DNA of 64,000 nt, from positions 62,001 to 126,000 of the forward strand of contig JAVXUO010002766.1 in the NCBI GenBank assembly GCA_033065855.1. The letters are read 5' to 3'. Each line of letters starts with the position of its first letter. Positions within the stretch are counted from its first letter, which is position 1. The notes below the pieces were generated by a model. That model did no database searches. It was given only the letters and a program-made list of their open reading frames with translations, and was not told the DNA's origin. Shown piece after piece: positions 32,539-44,314 of this stretch. A program made the position numbers and the translations under genes. The DNA is from Escallonia rubra. Lineage: Eukaryota > Streptophyta > Magnoliopsida > Escalloniales > Escalloniaceae.

Positions 32539-33590
32539 GCTGTTCTCGCATGTACAGTGTATAGATGGAGAAGTATAGGTTTTATTTGTTTATGCTACCC
32601 AACAACATGATCTGTGCTAGATGACTTGTACTATTATTTCACGTCAAAGGGGAAAAAGGTATGACCTAAGAATGATGTCTGATAAGAAGTTGGATGGTGT
32701 AATATTACAGAAGGTAGAGAAGCCTGGGCCGATTCTGAGGACTCTACTATCTTACTAATTGGGTAGACTGTTTAGTTTCCTTAGACGCAAGGTACCTAAT
32801 TACGCATGGTGCTCTTCTCTTCATGCTTTATTACATGACTACCTTCCTTCTTTTCTTAGTGATTCATGAATGTACACTTATTTAGTGCACTAACCTATTT
32901 GAATTTGCCCTTTGTGAGGGTGCATGCGACAAGTGTCTACTCAAATAAACATCAGTAAGCAATGCTTATGGGTCACTTTTATGTCATTTGGCCTAAGAAA
33001 GTATGACTATGTGACTCGTGCATTATTTATTCTGGAGCTTTACTAACTAATTGAGCAACGATACCAAATTCTTATGGCTGAAATTCTTGGTTCAAACCTG
33101 ATTCCAGATTGATGGTAGAAATATTATCTGGTTATCCGTCCAACTTAGAACTTTTAGTGCCTGTGAACGGGAAGGTAGCCACACCAAATTTAAAGCGTAA
33201 GAGCTTATAGTGTATGCAACCGTCATCTTTTTAGTGCGCCTCTCCACTTCCGTATGTCACTCGCATCTAAGAGTTTTGTGCCTTTGACCATATTAATGAG
33301 ATTCGGATCCAGTCTTAACACAGTTCTTGGCATGCCATTACCATTGTTTCCATTCCGTACTACACGTCATCCCTTTAGTGGCATTTCCTTGGCCCGAGAA
33401 TTCTCACCAAAATAGCCATATCGCAGACTAACTCTTATAGACGCCAAGCATGTCGTACATTAATCACAAACTATAAGAGTAATATGAAAATATGATAAGT
33501 GTAACTATCCTTTTTTCTAGATTGTACACTGCCTCCCTCCCTCTCTCTCTCTCAACCCTAATCCAAAAATCCCTCATCTCCTTCTTCGCG
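32539..33590. other. Unassigned spacer
   Basis: Non-coding DNA with no recognised element, ending in a short (CT)n run at about 33533-33553. Confidence 0.45.
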
Positions 33591-33593
33591 CCG

Positions 33594-34015
33594 CACCCCT
33601 TGGCGCCGCCGCCGCCGCCCCTACAGCCTCACTGCAGTGCCTCCCCATCGCCGGCATCCCCCACGCCCCCACGCCCCGTCGCCCTTCTCCATCTCTTCCA
33701 TCCTTCATCATCGCCCGCCTTCCCAGCTGGCAGCCCCGCTCAGCACCCCTTGGCACCGCCACCGCCCCTACGACCTCACTGCCACGCCTCCCCACCGCCG
33801 GCAGCCCCGTCGCTCTTCTCCCTCTCTTCCATCCTTCATCATCCCCCGCCCTCCCCGCCAGCAGCCCCGCGCCGCACCCCTTGGCGCTGTCGCCGCCTCT
33901 ACGGCCTCACTGCCACGCCTCCCCATCGCCAGCATCCCCCATGCCCCGTCGCCCTTCTCCCTCTCTTCCCTCCTTTATCATCCCCTGCCCTCCTCGTCAG
34001 CAGCCCCGCGCCGCC
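33594..34015. repeat. Three-unit C-rich minisatellite (about 130-145 bp units)
   Basis: Three long units, each starting near CACCCCTTGGCRCCGCC (about 33594, 33742 and 33875). They run through CTCACTGCCACGCCTCCCC and TCTTCCATCCTTCATCATC to CAGCAGCCCCGC. An open frame spans 33492-34229 because the repeats lack stops. The predicted protein is only a Pro/Ala/Ser/Leu-rich translation of the repeat and I do not call it a gene. Confidence 0.85.
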
Positions 34016-34810
34016 CTTCCCTTTCCCCATATTTTCCCTTCTTCACCTAGTTAGCAATGTTATACTGAATGTTTACCAAACAAGTGCAAAAATGTTCGTA
34101 ACTCTAGTTAGGAATTACCAAATACCAAATATGGAATCACAAAAATTGCCCCTGACGAAAAGAACTAGATCGTTACGAATTTGGACAGATGTCCTTACTT
34201 ATTACAAATTTGAAATTACAGACCATTAAACTTTGGGACCCTCAAGTGAGACTTCGGGGTACTTTCAAGATACTAACGTGTATTTAACCCTAAAAGCATA
34301 GTTTTCAATAAGGGTATGTTAAAGAAAACAAAAAGCTTGATATGATATGAGAAGTAAAAAATACCCTTATTTTTTAATAACACTCTTATCCAAAAAAGGT
34401 ATTTAATGAAAAAAAATGTTTTAAGTCAAAAACACATCTAATCACTGCTAATCTTTCATGAAGACTTCACTTTAATAAGGACACTCTAAGGAAAAAAAAT
34501 TTAGCCATTTAAGTTCATTTGTGCTTTTATATATGTACATATATAGATATATATAGATGTATCTCATACTTGATTTTGCAAAGTATTGCATTCAAAGGTT
34601 CTTTCACGCTTCACCATTCTAGTGGAAAGCTTTCCAGCCAAATCACTGGTAAACCTGTTCGTGCTCTTCCTGCTTTTGTCAAAATTAGTGCAACTTACTT
34701 TATAGGTAGTTAGAGTATTTACTTGTTTTCCTAGTCTTTTGCTTAGTTGGATTATTTCATGTTCATTTATCAATTTTATAGCTAAATGTGAGGCTTGTTC
34801 ACATAGTGGG
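34016..34810. other. Unassigned AT-rich spacer
   Basis: No gene or element recognised. Confidence 0.45.
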
Positions 34811-34811
34811 C

Positions 34812-34923
34812 TTTGGTTGTTTGTTAGTGGTAAACATGGAGTGAGTAGTGGGTTGCTTGTTAGTGGTAAACATGGAGTGAGTAGTGGGTTGCTTGTTAGT
34901 GGTAAACATGGAGTGAGTAGTGG
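34812..34923. repeat. 36-bp tandem repeat, three copies
   Basis: Three nearly exact copies of a 36-bp unit containing TTAGTGGTAAACATGGAGTG. In the plus frame it encodes a 12-residue period (SGKHGVSSGLLV). It is followed by TTTAAATAG and a sequence resembling an LTR start region, so it may sit in a decayed LTR. Confidence 0.85.
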
Positions 34924-34959
34924 AGATATATGTGGAGAGTGGTTTAGTGGAACCTAGTC

Positions 34960-36060
34960 TTTAAATAGAGGTTCAATAAGCTTATTGTAATATCAATCCA
35001 TTTTGCAAGTTTTTCTCAAATACAAGTAATATTTTTATTCCAGCTTTCTTCCTTTTGTTACTCTCTGGAGTCTTTGTATTTTTCCTCTTTTGTTTTAGCT
35101 TTATCTGATCATTGTTCTTTACATGGTATTGCACTTCATAGCCCGTAGATTGTCATAACAAAAACTTGTTACTTATGAGGTGATTCAAATTTTTGACATG
35201 CCTGAAATCACTTTCTTCAAAATGATTGGAACTAGCATTGTCCTTTACTGAGTGCTTGGCCGGCCTTAAGTTGACAGTTTCAAAGGGAAGGCTTCCCTCT
35301 CAGCCCTCTCAGCTTTATAGATCAGCATAAGACTGACTAATGCCATTGACTATATGGTTTTACTGATTGATAATGGTGGATTGGTGACAATTTGGCTCAG
35401 TGTCACACTTTTGCTTCTCTCTGATGATCTGATTGATGGCTACTCAACTGTAATTTATTAAGGAAGACTCGTAGAAACCGAGTAAGCTAAGGCACGGACA
35501 GTGACTTTGCAACAGATAACAAAAGAGTAATCTTGTTTGAAATGGTCAGCCAAAGAGTCTAAATAAAGTCATTTCCTAAATTCACTCCTTATTGACCAGC
35601 AGTTAAAGGTTTACATATAATCTGAAAGATTTTCAAGTACAGCAATCTTTGATGCCAGAGATTGGCGTTTTTGAGAAGCATAAGTTTTGACGAATATAGT
35701 TACTCCCTCCGTTTCATAATTTCTGTCCACCATTGCAGCTCCAGTGTTTGTCCCCGTAATAAAACAAACCTTTGGGAATAATACCACAAATCTATTCCAC
35801 TTCTCTTCCCTTCTGAAAAAACAAGCTCCATTTGCTTCTACATCCTCTCCAAGGGCTACATACCAATGGATCACAGTATCTTCTGGTGATCGTGACGGAG
35901 AACTTAAAATAGGCTTTGGCAGGATTTGCAAAGACTTTAAGCTCCCTCCTAACATCTCCACCACCCTATGGCAACAATCACTACGACGTAAGTGTCTGTC
36001 CTCATCGACTGATTTTTCGGTTGCTAAAGACCCCAAATCTATCTCTAAAGGCTTTTATCG
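34960..36060. other. Unassigned region with overlapping ORFs
   Basis: Contains two overlapping frames of over 100 codons on opposite strands (35611-36036 minus, 35744-36079 plus). Neither shows a motif I recognise. The stretch may be a captured fragment beside CACTA-type repeats. No gene called. Confidence 0.35.
35703..35722. repeat. Stowaway-like MITE terminus
   Basis: TA followed by CTCCCTCCGTTTCATAAT, the classic Stowaway (Tc1/mariner) terminal sequence. I did not find the opposite terminus, so only a fragment is supported. Confidence 0.45.
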
Positions 36061-36084
36061 ACAAATTTTTTTTGAGTAAAAGTC

Positions 36085-36470
36085 CGTTGGTAATAACACT
36101 GTTGCTAAAAAATTAGCGACGGATTTTAGTGATCCATCGGTAAAAAAATTATTTTTACCGATGAGAATAATTACTTTTACTGACGAAATATTCCATAGCT
36201 AAAGGTATTTTCAGTGATTTCCCTATTTATATATCTTTTTGCCAAAAAAAATTAAAAAGGACTTTTAGTGACAAGAATGTCCATCGCTAGATGTCCGTCA
36301 CTAAAGGATTTTAGCGATAGACTGAACGTTGTTAAAGTCTTTAGAGGCAACAGATTGCTGTTAAAGTCCGTCGTGAAAGGCTTTTAGCTCTGGAGAGTGG
36401 GAAGACTTCTGTTTGCATGACTTTTAGTGACAATTTCTGTCGCTAAAAATCCGTTAATAAAGATAATTCC
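36085..36470. repeat. CACTA-type subterminal repeats, decayed
   Basis: Several variants of TTAGCGACGG and TCCGTCGCTAA (for example near 36112, 36290 and 36420) in about 390 bp. They resemble the array at 7304-7660 but have diverged. No CACTA terminus was identified. Confidence 0.5.
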
Positions 36471-36839
36471 TTTTTTTGAAAGTCCAAATATATTTCCTTT
36501 AATTTAATTCGCACAAACAATTTAACCATCCACATTCAAACTTAATCGATCAATCCATCGACAATTAACCATATAAGCCATTCCACTGATCAACAATTAA
36601 CTCTAATCAATAAAACCATTGACATTAACAACTATCAATCCATCTACGCGTCTCCTAAATACAAATGTATATAATGTCAAATCATCAGCGTTTTTCCAAT
36701 TGAGGGGATGGATGCATAATCATCAAAGGGCAGAAGAAGGGGAGGGGTCTGAAAGATCAAGGACAGGAGGGGAAAAAACACGTGCGAGCTCAGTCTCATT
36801 GTAATCGGTCGGGTACAAACATGTTTTCCTCTCCTAACG

Positions 36840-37105
36840 TAAAGGTGACCATGGTGCAGTTTTTTTACGAGTTCTCCATGTTAGGAATAAGAGCCAAAAC
36901 AGTGCTATTGGATTCTTTGAACATCTGGTTAAAGAAAATGTTATGTCTTATCCAACGTTGGACCAAAATCGTTGATCAAAACTTATGTTAATACCATCTG
37001 GACCCGGTGCTTTTAGAATGGGCAATTGTTAAATAGTTTTCTTGCTTCCACGGCTGTAAAGGCTTGTTTACAGTAGAAGTACGTTCAGTTGAGAGGAAGT
37101 TTTGA
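36840..37105 (-). pseudogene. LINE reverse-transcriptase fragment
   Basis: On the minus strand AFTAVEARKLFNN is followed, after a one-base shift, by KAPGPDGINISFDQRFW. This is the conserved start of plant LINE reverse transcriptases. A weaker continuation reads LALIPNMEN. Too short and broken to function. No poly-A tail or target duplication seen. Confidence 0.7.
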
Positions 37106-37732
37106 GTGCCTACATCGATGGATTATCTTGTATTGGGCTTAAATAAATCATAGGGTTGAAACAGTTCAAACGAAATTTGAAGCATATGAAAAAATATGGC
37201 CTTGATTGGTCAAAGGATATATCAGTTTGCTGTCTTGGAAGAGATGTGGATTTTTCTTCTTCTGATAAGTATTGCAACAAGGAAGAATTTTTATTTCAAT
37301 CTCCATTTTACATCCATTTTTGCCCGATTTCTGAGCCCGGTGAAGTTCTTCACAATTTTTACTCAATTTTGGTTCTTTAAAAATTGATAAATTTTAATTT
37401 GTAAAAAAGGGTGGAAAACAATGTCTATTCCAAGGAGAAATGGCAACGTACTGCCATGTGTCTTGATCCTAAACAGGTAATCCCATCAATCGGAGAATCC
37501 CATATTTTTTGAACAATTCGATGGCAACTGATTGAGATGGTTTAGCCACAAAGTTTTAGATTAAAATTTTATTTTGGCATTTATTTCTAGAATTAACTTT
37601 GAGGATTACAGGCACATGATCTGAGCATTCTAATCAAGTAACACCTCCCTATTAAATCCAATATCAGCCAAGCGTTACAATTGTGGACATATGGCTACAT
37701 GTATCATCTGATAATCATAGACGGCGTAAGTT
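37106..37732. other. Unassigned AT-rich spacer
   Basis: No gene or element recognised. Confidence 0.45.
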
Positions 37733-37737
37733 GTTAA

Positions 37738-38399
37738 TGTTGGAACAAATGCACGTTAAAATTTAGAAATAATAAACAATAATACCCGATTTAGTATACT
37801 GAAAGAACCACGGCTTAGAGGCGCGTAAACACTTCTTGAAGATAGTTGAAGCCTCTTCCATGTGCAAACGGAAGACTACATTGACAGTTCTATCTTCGGA
37901 ATTCAACCAAGCTCAGATTCACTGTTCATTCAAGAAAGTTGAACTTCTCTACAATGGATTGTGTATCCACCTCCGATCGATCAAAGCATAAGTTTGAAAT
38001 AAGCTTTTAGTTCAAGTATTTTTCTCTCAAGTGAAGATGGTGTCTCTTCTCTTTTCTTGTTCTCAACTTCCAACCCTTTACTCTTTTATATAGTGGTAGA
38101 AAAATGTATGTTCTTTGAATCTTATTAAGTTCTTTGAACTATACCAATTCAAGATTCATCAATGAATCTTATAAAATACAATGAACTAAAAGATACGTTA
38201 ATCTTATCTAAGGAGTATACATGAACCTGAGTTCATGAATCTTCAAATTCATTTACAAAATTAATGTTCAAAGAATAAAACAATTTGGAAACTTAATAAG
38301 TCTCAAGTTCATGAAATTTATCTTTTTGAAAACTAGAGTTCAATAAACTTTGTTTTATTTTCAGATATAAATAGTCAAATTTGGAACACATTTCCAAAA
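37738..38399 (-). mobile_element. Short solo LTR (662 bp)
   Basis: Ends TGTTGGAA and TTCCAAAA (one change from a perfect inverted match), flanked by GTTAA on both sides (37733-37737 and 38400-38404). On the minus strand CACTATATAAAAGAG at about 38080-38094 looks like an LTR promoter, giving the orientation. Size suggests a Ty1/copia LTR, but no coding region is left to confirm it. Confidence 0.7.
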
Positions 38400-38404
38400 G
38401 TTAA

Positions 38405-39034
38405 AACCTCAAAAAAGTTCAATTAAAAATCTTCTTATATTTTTTATTTGGTCTTTTGTCTAATTCTTTCATCCCGTCATTCCCTAAGAGGCACTACACA
38501 TCTTCAACCCCCGCTACACCACTGCCTCCTACCAACAATATCCTTTCTTTCTCTCTTTTGCTTGTCTTTCTCTCTTTTTCTTCCATCGCCATGAAAATGC
38601 GCCACCCCAACCGCCATCCATCACCTACACAGACTGAATTCTTTTGGTCCAGCAACAACCCCCAAAACCATCTTCATTTTCAAATCATGAAGCATAAATC
38701 CCACCATTGTCGCTGCCACCACCACCACCACTTCTGATTACCTAAGACCCCCAACATGAGATCACTAAACCAGCAACCACCACGTTCAAAAAACTCACCA
38801 TCATAGCAACATCACTCGGCAATGCCAAGCAATCACCATAAGTCACTGGCAACACAACCATCATCACCACAACAACCAATGTCGTTAACAACTCCGCTCT
38901 ACCCAATCAAAATAGAGATGGATTCCATCATTCTTCAATATTAACTTGCCAGTCTCAAAAATTGTCCAAGATCTGAATTTTTAATCAACTGAATTTTAGA
39001 TCTTGAGTAGTCGTAGAGCTGGAAATTTATTATA
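38405..39034. other. C- and CCA-rich spacer
   Basis: Contains simple CCACC runs near 38715-38733. No gene recognised; the open frame at 38456-38737 is low complexity. Confidence 0.4.
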
Positions 39035-39785
39035 GGATTAAATAGCTAATGACCCCCTGTACTATACACATTGTGCAATTTGTCCCCCCCAAACCCTCTC
39101 AAACTCTCTGCCTTCCCATTTCATCTTCTTGCTCTCAAACTCTCTGCATAACCCCTTCATCTTCTTCCTCTCGCATATGTTTTTCTCCTTTACCTTTACC
39201 CAAACTCTCTCTCATATTCTCCTCACATTAGAACCACTTGTGTGGCGATCTGCTGAAGAGAATAGAGGAGCAACGATAGGTACGTCCAAGAACCCGCTAC
39301 TGTGTCTAGCTTCGATGGTGCACTGCTACGTAAAAGGTACGATCTAATATTCACCATCTAAAACTAGGGTTTTTCGATCCACATGACAACCCCAAATTCG
39401 TTGGTTTACCAGGTTTTGAATGTTTTCGCTTTAAAAAATTGGAGTTTCCTATAGATCTACAGATTTTAGGGTTTCATCATATATTTTGCACTATATTTTT
39501 GTCATGCATGCTATCTGATGCACGAAGTTAGGGGTTTCTTTTCTCTTAGAGTCAGTGCTCACGTGGTTCCCCGGCATGTAAAATAGACAATCTTGGACCA
39601 CTATGCACGATCTCAATTTTTTAATCGGTTTGATTATTTAATCGTTGACTTTTTTTTATGATTGTCATTTAAAGGATAATATAGTTATATAATAAAGATT
39701 GCAATTTCCTGGTAATTAAAATAATTAGGAAGTAACTTTAAAAATAATTAGGAAGTAACTTTAACTTAAAGTATTTAAAATAGTT

Positions 39786-40830
39786 ATGACTTTTTGTTAT
39801 GATTGTTTGCCCCCTAGTTGTGACTCACCGCTAGTTGAGTTAGTTAGAAATGGAAGAAAGTGGGAGTATGGGAGCTGGCTAAGGGCTTCTAATGACAAGA
39901 AAGGACCCATACGGAGAAACGTAGGAACTTTGCAACATGAACGCAAAGCACTGGCCATACACCAAAGAAATGCGTCGGAAATGTCGCAACAGGCAGAGGA
40001 AGATGCCAACACAGATTTACCGGCAAAGAGAGGGGATGAAATCCGGGCTAAATGGTGGCAGATCGTGAAAATCACGTCGGCGAAACTGATGGCATGACTA
40101 AAGGCGATATCAGTGGAGGAAATCTTTTTGAAATTGATATCGAAGCTGAGTGGGATTAATTCAAATGCTGAGGATCCTTGTATGACTAACGTGTGTGGGG
40201 AAAGCAAAAGGATACTCCCTAAGTCCTTAGAGCCAGTTGTGTCACCGATCGCCTAATTTAAGGAAAAGAGCGTTTTAACCCAGGTTAAAAAGCCCAAAGA
40301 CCCGCCAATTTTCATGAGTTATTCAGGACTGTCTAACGACAAAAGAGATAAGCATGGTCCCAAAATCTCTACCTCTGCGCTCAGGGAAATCACCGGTGAA
40401 ATAGTGGTCAACAACTATAGTGCAAAAGTAGAATTAATTGGCACATCAGCAAAAGAGGATACAGTACTTGAGGGATCCGAGAAAAGTGGTGATGTTAACC
40501 CAGTGACAGTGGTCAAGAACACTTCACAGATTATGAAGGTTCAATCACAGGGCAGTAATGCATATAAGGTAAAAAAAAAGGATGAACTTTGACTGAAAGA
40601 GGAAAGAAGTGGGCTAGAAAATCGCGTATCGAAGCTACGTCCGCAGTCAACACAGGGACCAATATTGAGATACTAGTTGGAATCAAAAGGAAATCAGTAA
40701 GCCTTGGGGAAATAGTGGACATGGAGAGCACCATCAAGAGGCAAGCCTTGGTATTTCTTGAAGAACCAGGTGAGAAATTTCCTTCACATAATCCAACGAC
40801 GGAAGCTATAACCCAGCCCCGCCGATCACA
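39786..40830 (+). pseudogene. LINE ORF1 remnant
   Basis: Contains YGSWLRASNDKKGPIRRN, the segment that follows the zinc knuckle in plant LINE ORF1 proteins. A long hydrophilic region with several stops and frame shifts comes after it. ORF1 proteins bind element RNA. The knuckle itself appears damaged (FCYDCLPPSCDS lacks the usual CxxC...GH...C spacing). ORF2 begins directly after the last stop. Confidence 0.55.
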
Positions 40831-41474
40831 ATGAATTTGCTGAGTTGGAACTGTAACGGGCTTGGGAACCCGTCTACAGTTCGTGCCCTTTTAGAATTAA
40901 TAAATAAGAAAGATCCCTCAGTTGTGTTTTTTATGGAAACAAGATGCCACTGGCTTATAGTAGAGGAAATATAAGCAAGACTAGGTTTTTTTTGGCTTGA
41001 TTGTTAACCCCAAAGGCAGAATTGGTGGTGTAGCATTACTTTGGAGAAAATGTGTAGAAGTTCTAGTGCAAAGCTACTCCCAGTATTATATTGATGCCAC
41101 CATTGAAGACTCGGAAATTGGACAGTTACTTCGGAACTATAAAAAGCTAGTGTTGGAGGTTTATTCTACGGGCATCCAGTAACTGTAAAAAGAACAGAAA
41201 CATGGCAGTTACTTCGTAACCTGCATCAGAAATGCAAAGTACCTTGGGTTTGCATGGGGGACTTCAATGAAATCATGTTTTATCATGAAAAAGAGGGATG
41301 GGCGAAGAAGGCAGAATGGCAACAGAGAATTTTTTGTAAATTGTTAGAAGATTGTGGTCTCAATGATATAGGTTTTGTTGGCAAAACTACACGTGGACAA
41401 ATAATAGATGTGCTCCATTTACAGTGAAAGAAAGGCTAGATAGGGCATGCGCTAATGAAGTTCAGGTGTATGAG
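40831..41474 (+). pseudogene. LINE ORF2, endonuclease domain
   Basis: Starts at ATG 40831 with MNLLSWNCNGLGNP, the N-terminus of the AP-like endonuclease that nicks target DNA. GGVALLWRKCVEVLVQSYSQ, VCMGDFNEIMF and a DRACANEV segment follow in order but in different frames. Stops begin at about 40971. It is cut at about 41474 by the copia fragment, and roughly 20-25 residues of the usual sequence are missing across that junction. Confidence 0.8.
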
Positions 41475-41477
41475 GCG

Positions 41478-43934
41478 GAGTGGTGAAATGAGAAATGCCA
41501 TTAGTGGTGAGAATATCTTTGAGAGCTTCATATTCACCACCGTTGTCAGAGTAAATGGACATGATTGGTAATTGGAAAAAAAAATCGGCTGTCTTTGCTA
41601 CATGTGGCTTCGCCCATACACCTCCTCTAAACTCCAACCTCTACCCCGTGCATCTTTCTCGGTTACTCCACAACCCAGTCCACATATAAATGTTTTGACC
41701 CTGTCTCAAACAAAATTTGCCTCTCACGTCAGGTCTAATTCGTCGAACACATTTTTCCCATGCAAAATGGCAATATACATCATTTACATTCCACGCAAGA
41801 AAACGACCCCCATGCTACGGTCAACTCACCTCATGCAAGATGCAACTAGTAAAAGTCCACTTCTTATTTTTCAAACATCTCTCAAACCCACCAAACTCAC
41901 CCCACCTTACCATTTCCCTTATCCCCCTCATACACATCCCTTTATTCAAACTCCACAAATTCAAACCCACCAAATTCACACTCCTCCAGAATCACCCAAC
42001 ACACTTCATCTGACTACCCACCCCGCACGTCACCTAACCCCACAAATCCCTCCTTATCTTTCTCCCCTTTACCTTTCCACCAAGACCCATCACACTTTTC
42101 ATCAAATATGTCCAGACCTCCCTTAAATAATATCAACCAAAACCAACACACAACCTCACTGTCTATCACGGCTCCATCAAACTCCACACGCACACAACCC
42201 CTTACGGCCTCACCCTCCCCCACAATTTCACTCCCATCATCTCCTCATTCTCCCCACCTTCCTACTCCGCAACACCTCTCCACCCAACGTTCTCCATGTA
42301 CACGACGTCCAAATCCCAAATATTTTAACCCCACCGTACCTATCTAAATCACACCACCATCCATCCCTTACCACCTACCTTAGAACCAACTTGTCTGTCT
42401 CAAGCCTTAGCCGAACCTCACTGGCACAACGCCATGTCTGGAGAATATGATGCCCTGCTACGAAATGGTGCATGGGATCTCGTTCCCAAGACGGATCAAA
42501 ATATTGTGGGTTGTAAATGGGTCTTCCGAATCAAGCGTCATCCGGACGGTACAATTGCCAAGTACGAAGCCCGCCTTGTAGCGAAAGGTTTTCATTAGAG
42601 TCCTGGTCTTGACTATGTAAACACTTTTAGTCCCGTCACCAAGCCGGCAACCATTCATGTTGTTCTCTCTCTAGCTCTGTCTCAGAATTGGCCATTACGA
42701 CAACTCGACATCAACAATGCCTTTTTAAACGACACCCTCTATAACGACGTATACATGGCCCAGTCTCTAGGTTTCTTCCCTCCACCATGCCCAATCATGT
42801 CTGCAAGCTCTATAAAGCCCTCTATGGCCTTAAGTAAGCACCACGTGCTTGGTATCAAGAACTCAAGGGCTATCTTCTTCAAGTGGGCTTCATCAAATGC
42901 ATCTCTCTTCATATACTTTAAGAACGATGTCATTGCTTATTTTTTAGTACATGTCGACGATATTATTCTGACTGACAACGACACTAATTTTCTCTGATTT
43001 CCTCGATTCTTTTGTCAAGAATCTTGACCTCTGGTTCTCTCTTAAAGACCTTGGTCCTCTACACCACTTCTTGGGTGTCAAAGTCATTCCCACGCCGGGT
43101 GGCACTGCCACATCAACGATTTATAACACACCTTCTCCATGACTGGTGTTAAAGAAGTCAACACACCCATGTGCACCACTTCTACTCTCACACTCCAGGA
43201 TGGCTTCTCGCATGTTGATTCTACACCATACAGGAAACTTATAGGTGCTCTACAATACCTCTCCATCACTCGGCCTGATGTATGCTTTACCATAAATCGC
43301 CTTTCTCAATTCATGCACTCCCCTACTGCACTTCATTGGACATCCCTTAAACGCCTTCTCCATTATCTGAAGGCCACAATCCACCATGGCCTTTATCTTC
43401 GCCGAGGAACCCCTCTCACCCTTCAAGCCTTCAGTGATTCTGATTGGGGTGGTGACCACGACAACGGTCGCTTCACAACTGGGTACATCCTTTATCTTGG
43501 CCACAATCCCATCTCCTGAAAATTGACTTGCCAAAAGTCAGTCTCTCGCTCTTCATCGGTGGCTGAATACAAAGTTATTGCCACCTCTACTGCCAAAATT
43601 CTCTGGGTTACTAATCTTCTTCATGCACTTGGTATTACCCTTCCTAAACCCCCACCCTATTCTGTGAATAAACTGGCGCCACCTATCTCTGTGCCAATCC
43701 TGTCTTCCTCTCTCGTATGAAACACATTGCCCTGGATTACCACTTTGTTCGGGAATGTGTTGCCAATAACTCCATCCGTGTTCATCATATCAGCACCAAA
43801 GATCAACTGGCGGACATTCTTACAAAGGCACTCAATCGTCAACAATTTTTGCACCTTCGATCCAAGATTGGAGTCACCAATGGCTCTTCAATCTTGCGGG
43901 GGCGTGTCAACAATACCTTGTTAAGCAAGCAATA
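41478..43934 (+). pseudogene. Ty1/copia pol remnant
   Basis: Integrase: IYSDNGGEYEALKDIL and GISHFTTPPHTPE on the minus strand (inverted block), then WLRPYTSSKLQP and a shifted FVEHIFPM block on the plus strand. RT: GCKWVFRIKRHPDGTIAKYE, LDINNAFLND and HVDDII (canonical YVDD) near 42950. RNase H and connection: [52 protein letters not shown]. Multiple stops and frame changes occur. The Pro/Thr-rich open frame at 41572-42126 is a shadow of the linker between integrase and RT. Confidence 0.8.
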
Positions 43935-44314
43935 AGAACAGGTGGACAAACCCACTCTCACGTGAGATGCTGCTAGTCTATCTTTAGAAGATCACCTTAT
44001 CTCCTTGGCTTTGAATTTAATTTTTGAACCTTCAAATGTAAACAAGAACCCATGGTTCTCTCCACATATCTCTCTCATCTCACATACACCTGCCGCTAGT
44101 TTATCTTCAGAAGATTGGCTTATCTCATAGGCTTTGAATTTAATATTTGAACTTTCAAATGTACATATCTCTTTTAGTTAACATGCACCTGCTCGTGCAT
44201 ATATATACTATGTACAGAAAGAATGATTAATAAGAAAATCAGATTACAAAAGCTTTCTTTACAGAATGGCTACTGCAATTTTCAGAGCAAGTGTCTCTCA
44301 CCTATTTTCTCACA
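43905..44314 (+). repeat. 3' LTR of the nested copia
   Basis: Begins TGTCAACAATACC right after a CTTGCGGGGGCG polypurine tract and ends TTTTCTCACA. It contains an internal direct duplication: two copies of CTAGTYTATCTTYAGAAGAT through GGCTTTGAATTTAATWTTTG, about 127 bp apart (about 43973 and 44097). Confidence 0.75.

Larger units (their letters stand above)
41475..44314 (+). mobile_element. Ty1/copia fragment inserted in the LINE
   Basis: Carries parts of integrase, RT and RNase H plus one 3' LTR; gag, protease and the 5' LTR are absent. Its left edge is inverted (minus-strand integrase piece at about 41478-41570) and the rest is in plus orientation. LINE sequence resumes right after 44314 with SDHLPILL, the expected continuation of the endonuclease. 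Confidence 0.75.

Noticed and set aside
33492-34229. Proline-rich 245-residue protein
   Set aside because: The frame exists because C-rich minisatellite units lack stops; composition and repetition explain it and no domain is present.
34813-35125. Possible short LTR with TTTAAATAG and a TGGTAT sequence after TTTACA
   Set aside because: No target duplication or partner LTR, and the match to a primer site stops after six bases.
35611-36079. Overlapping ORFs of over 100 codons on both strands
   Set aside because: Neither has a recognisable motif, and the minus frame runs through a Stowaway-like terminus, so coding is not supported.
41572-42126. 184-codon Pro/Thr-rich open frame
   Set aside because: It overlays the integrase-RT linker of the copia remnant in a different frame; the flanking blocks fix the true frame.
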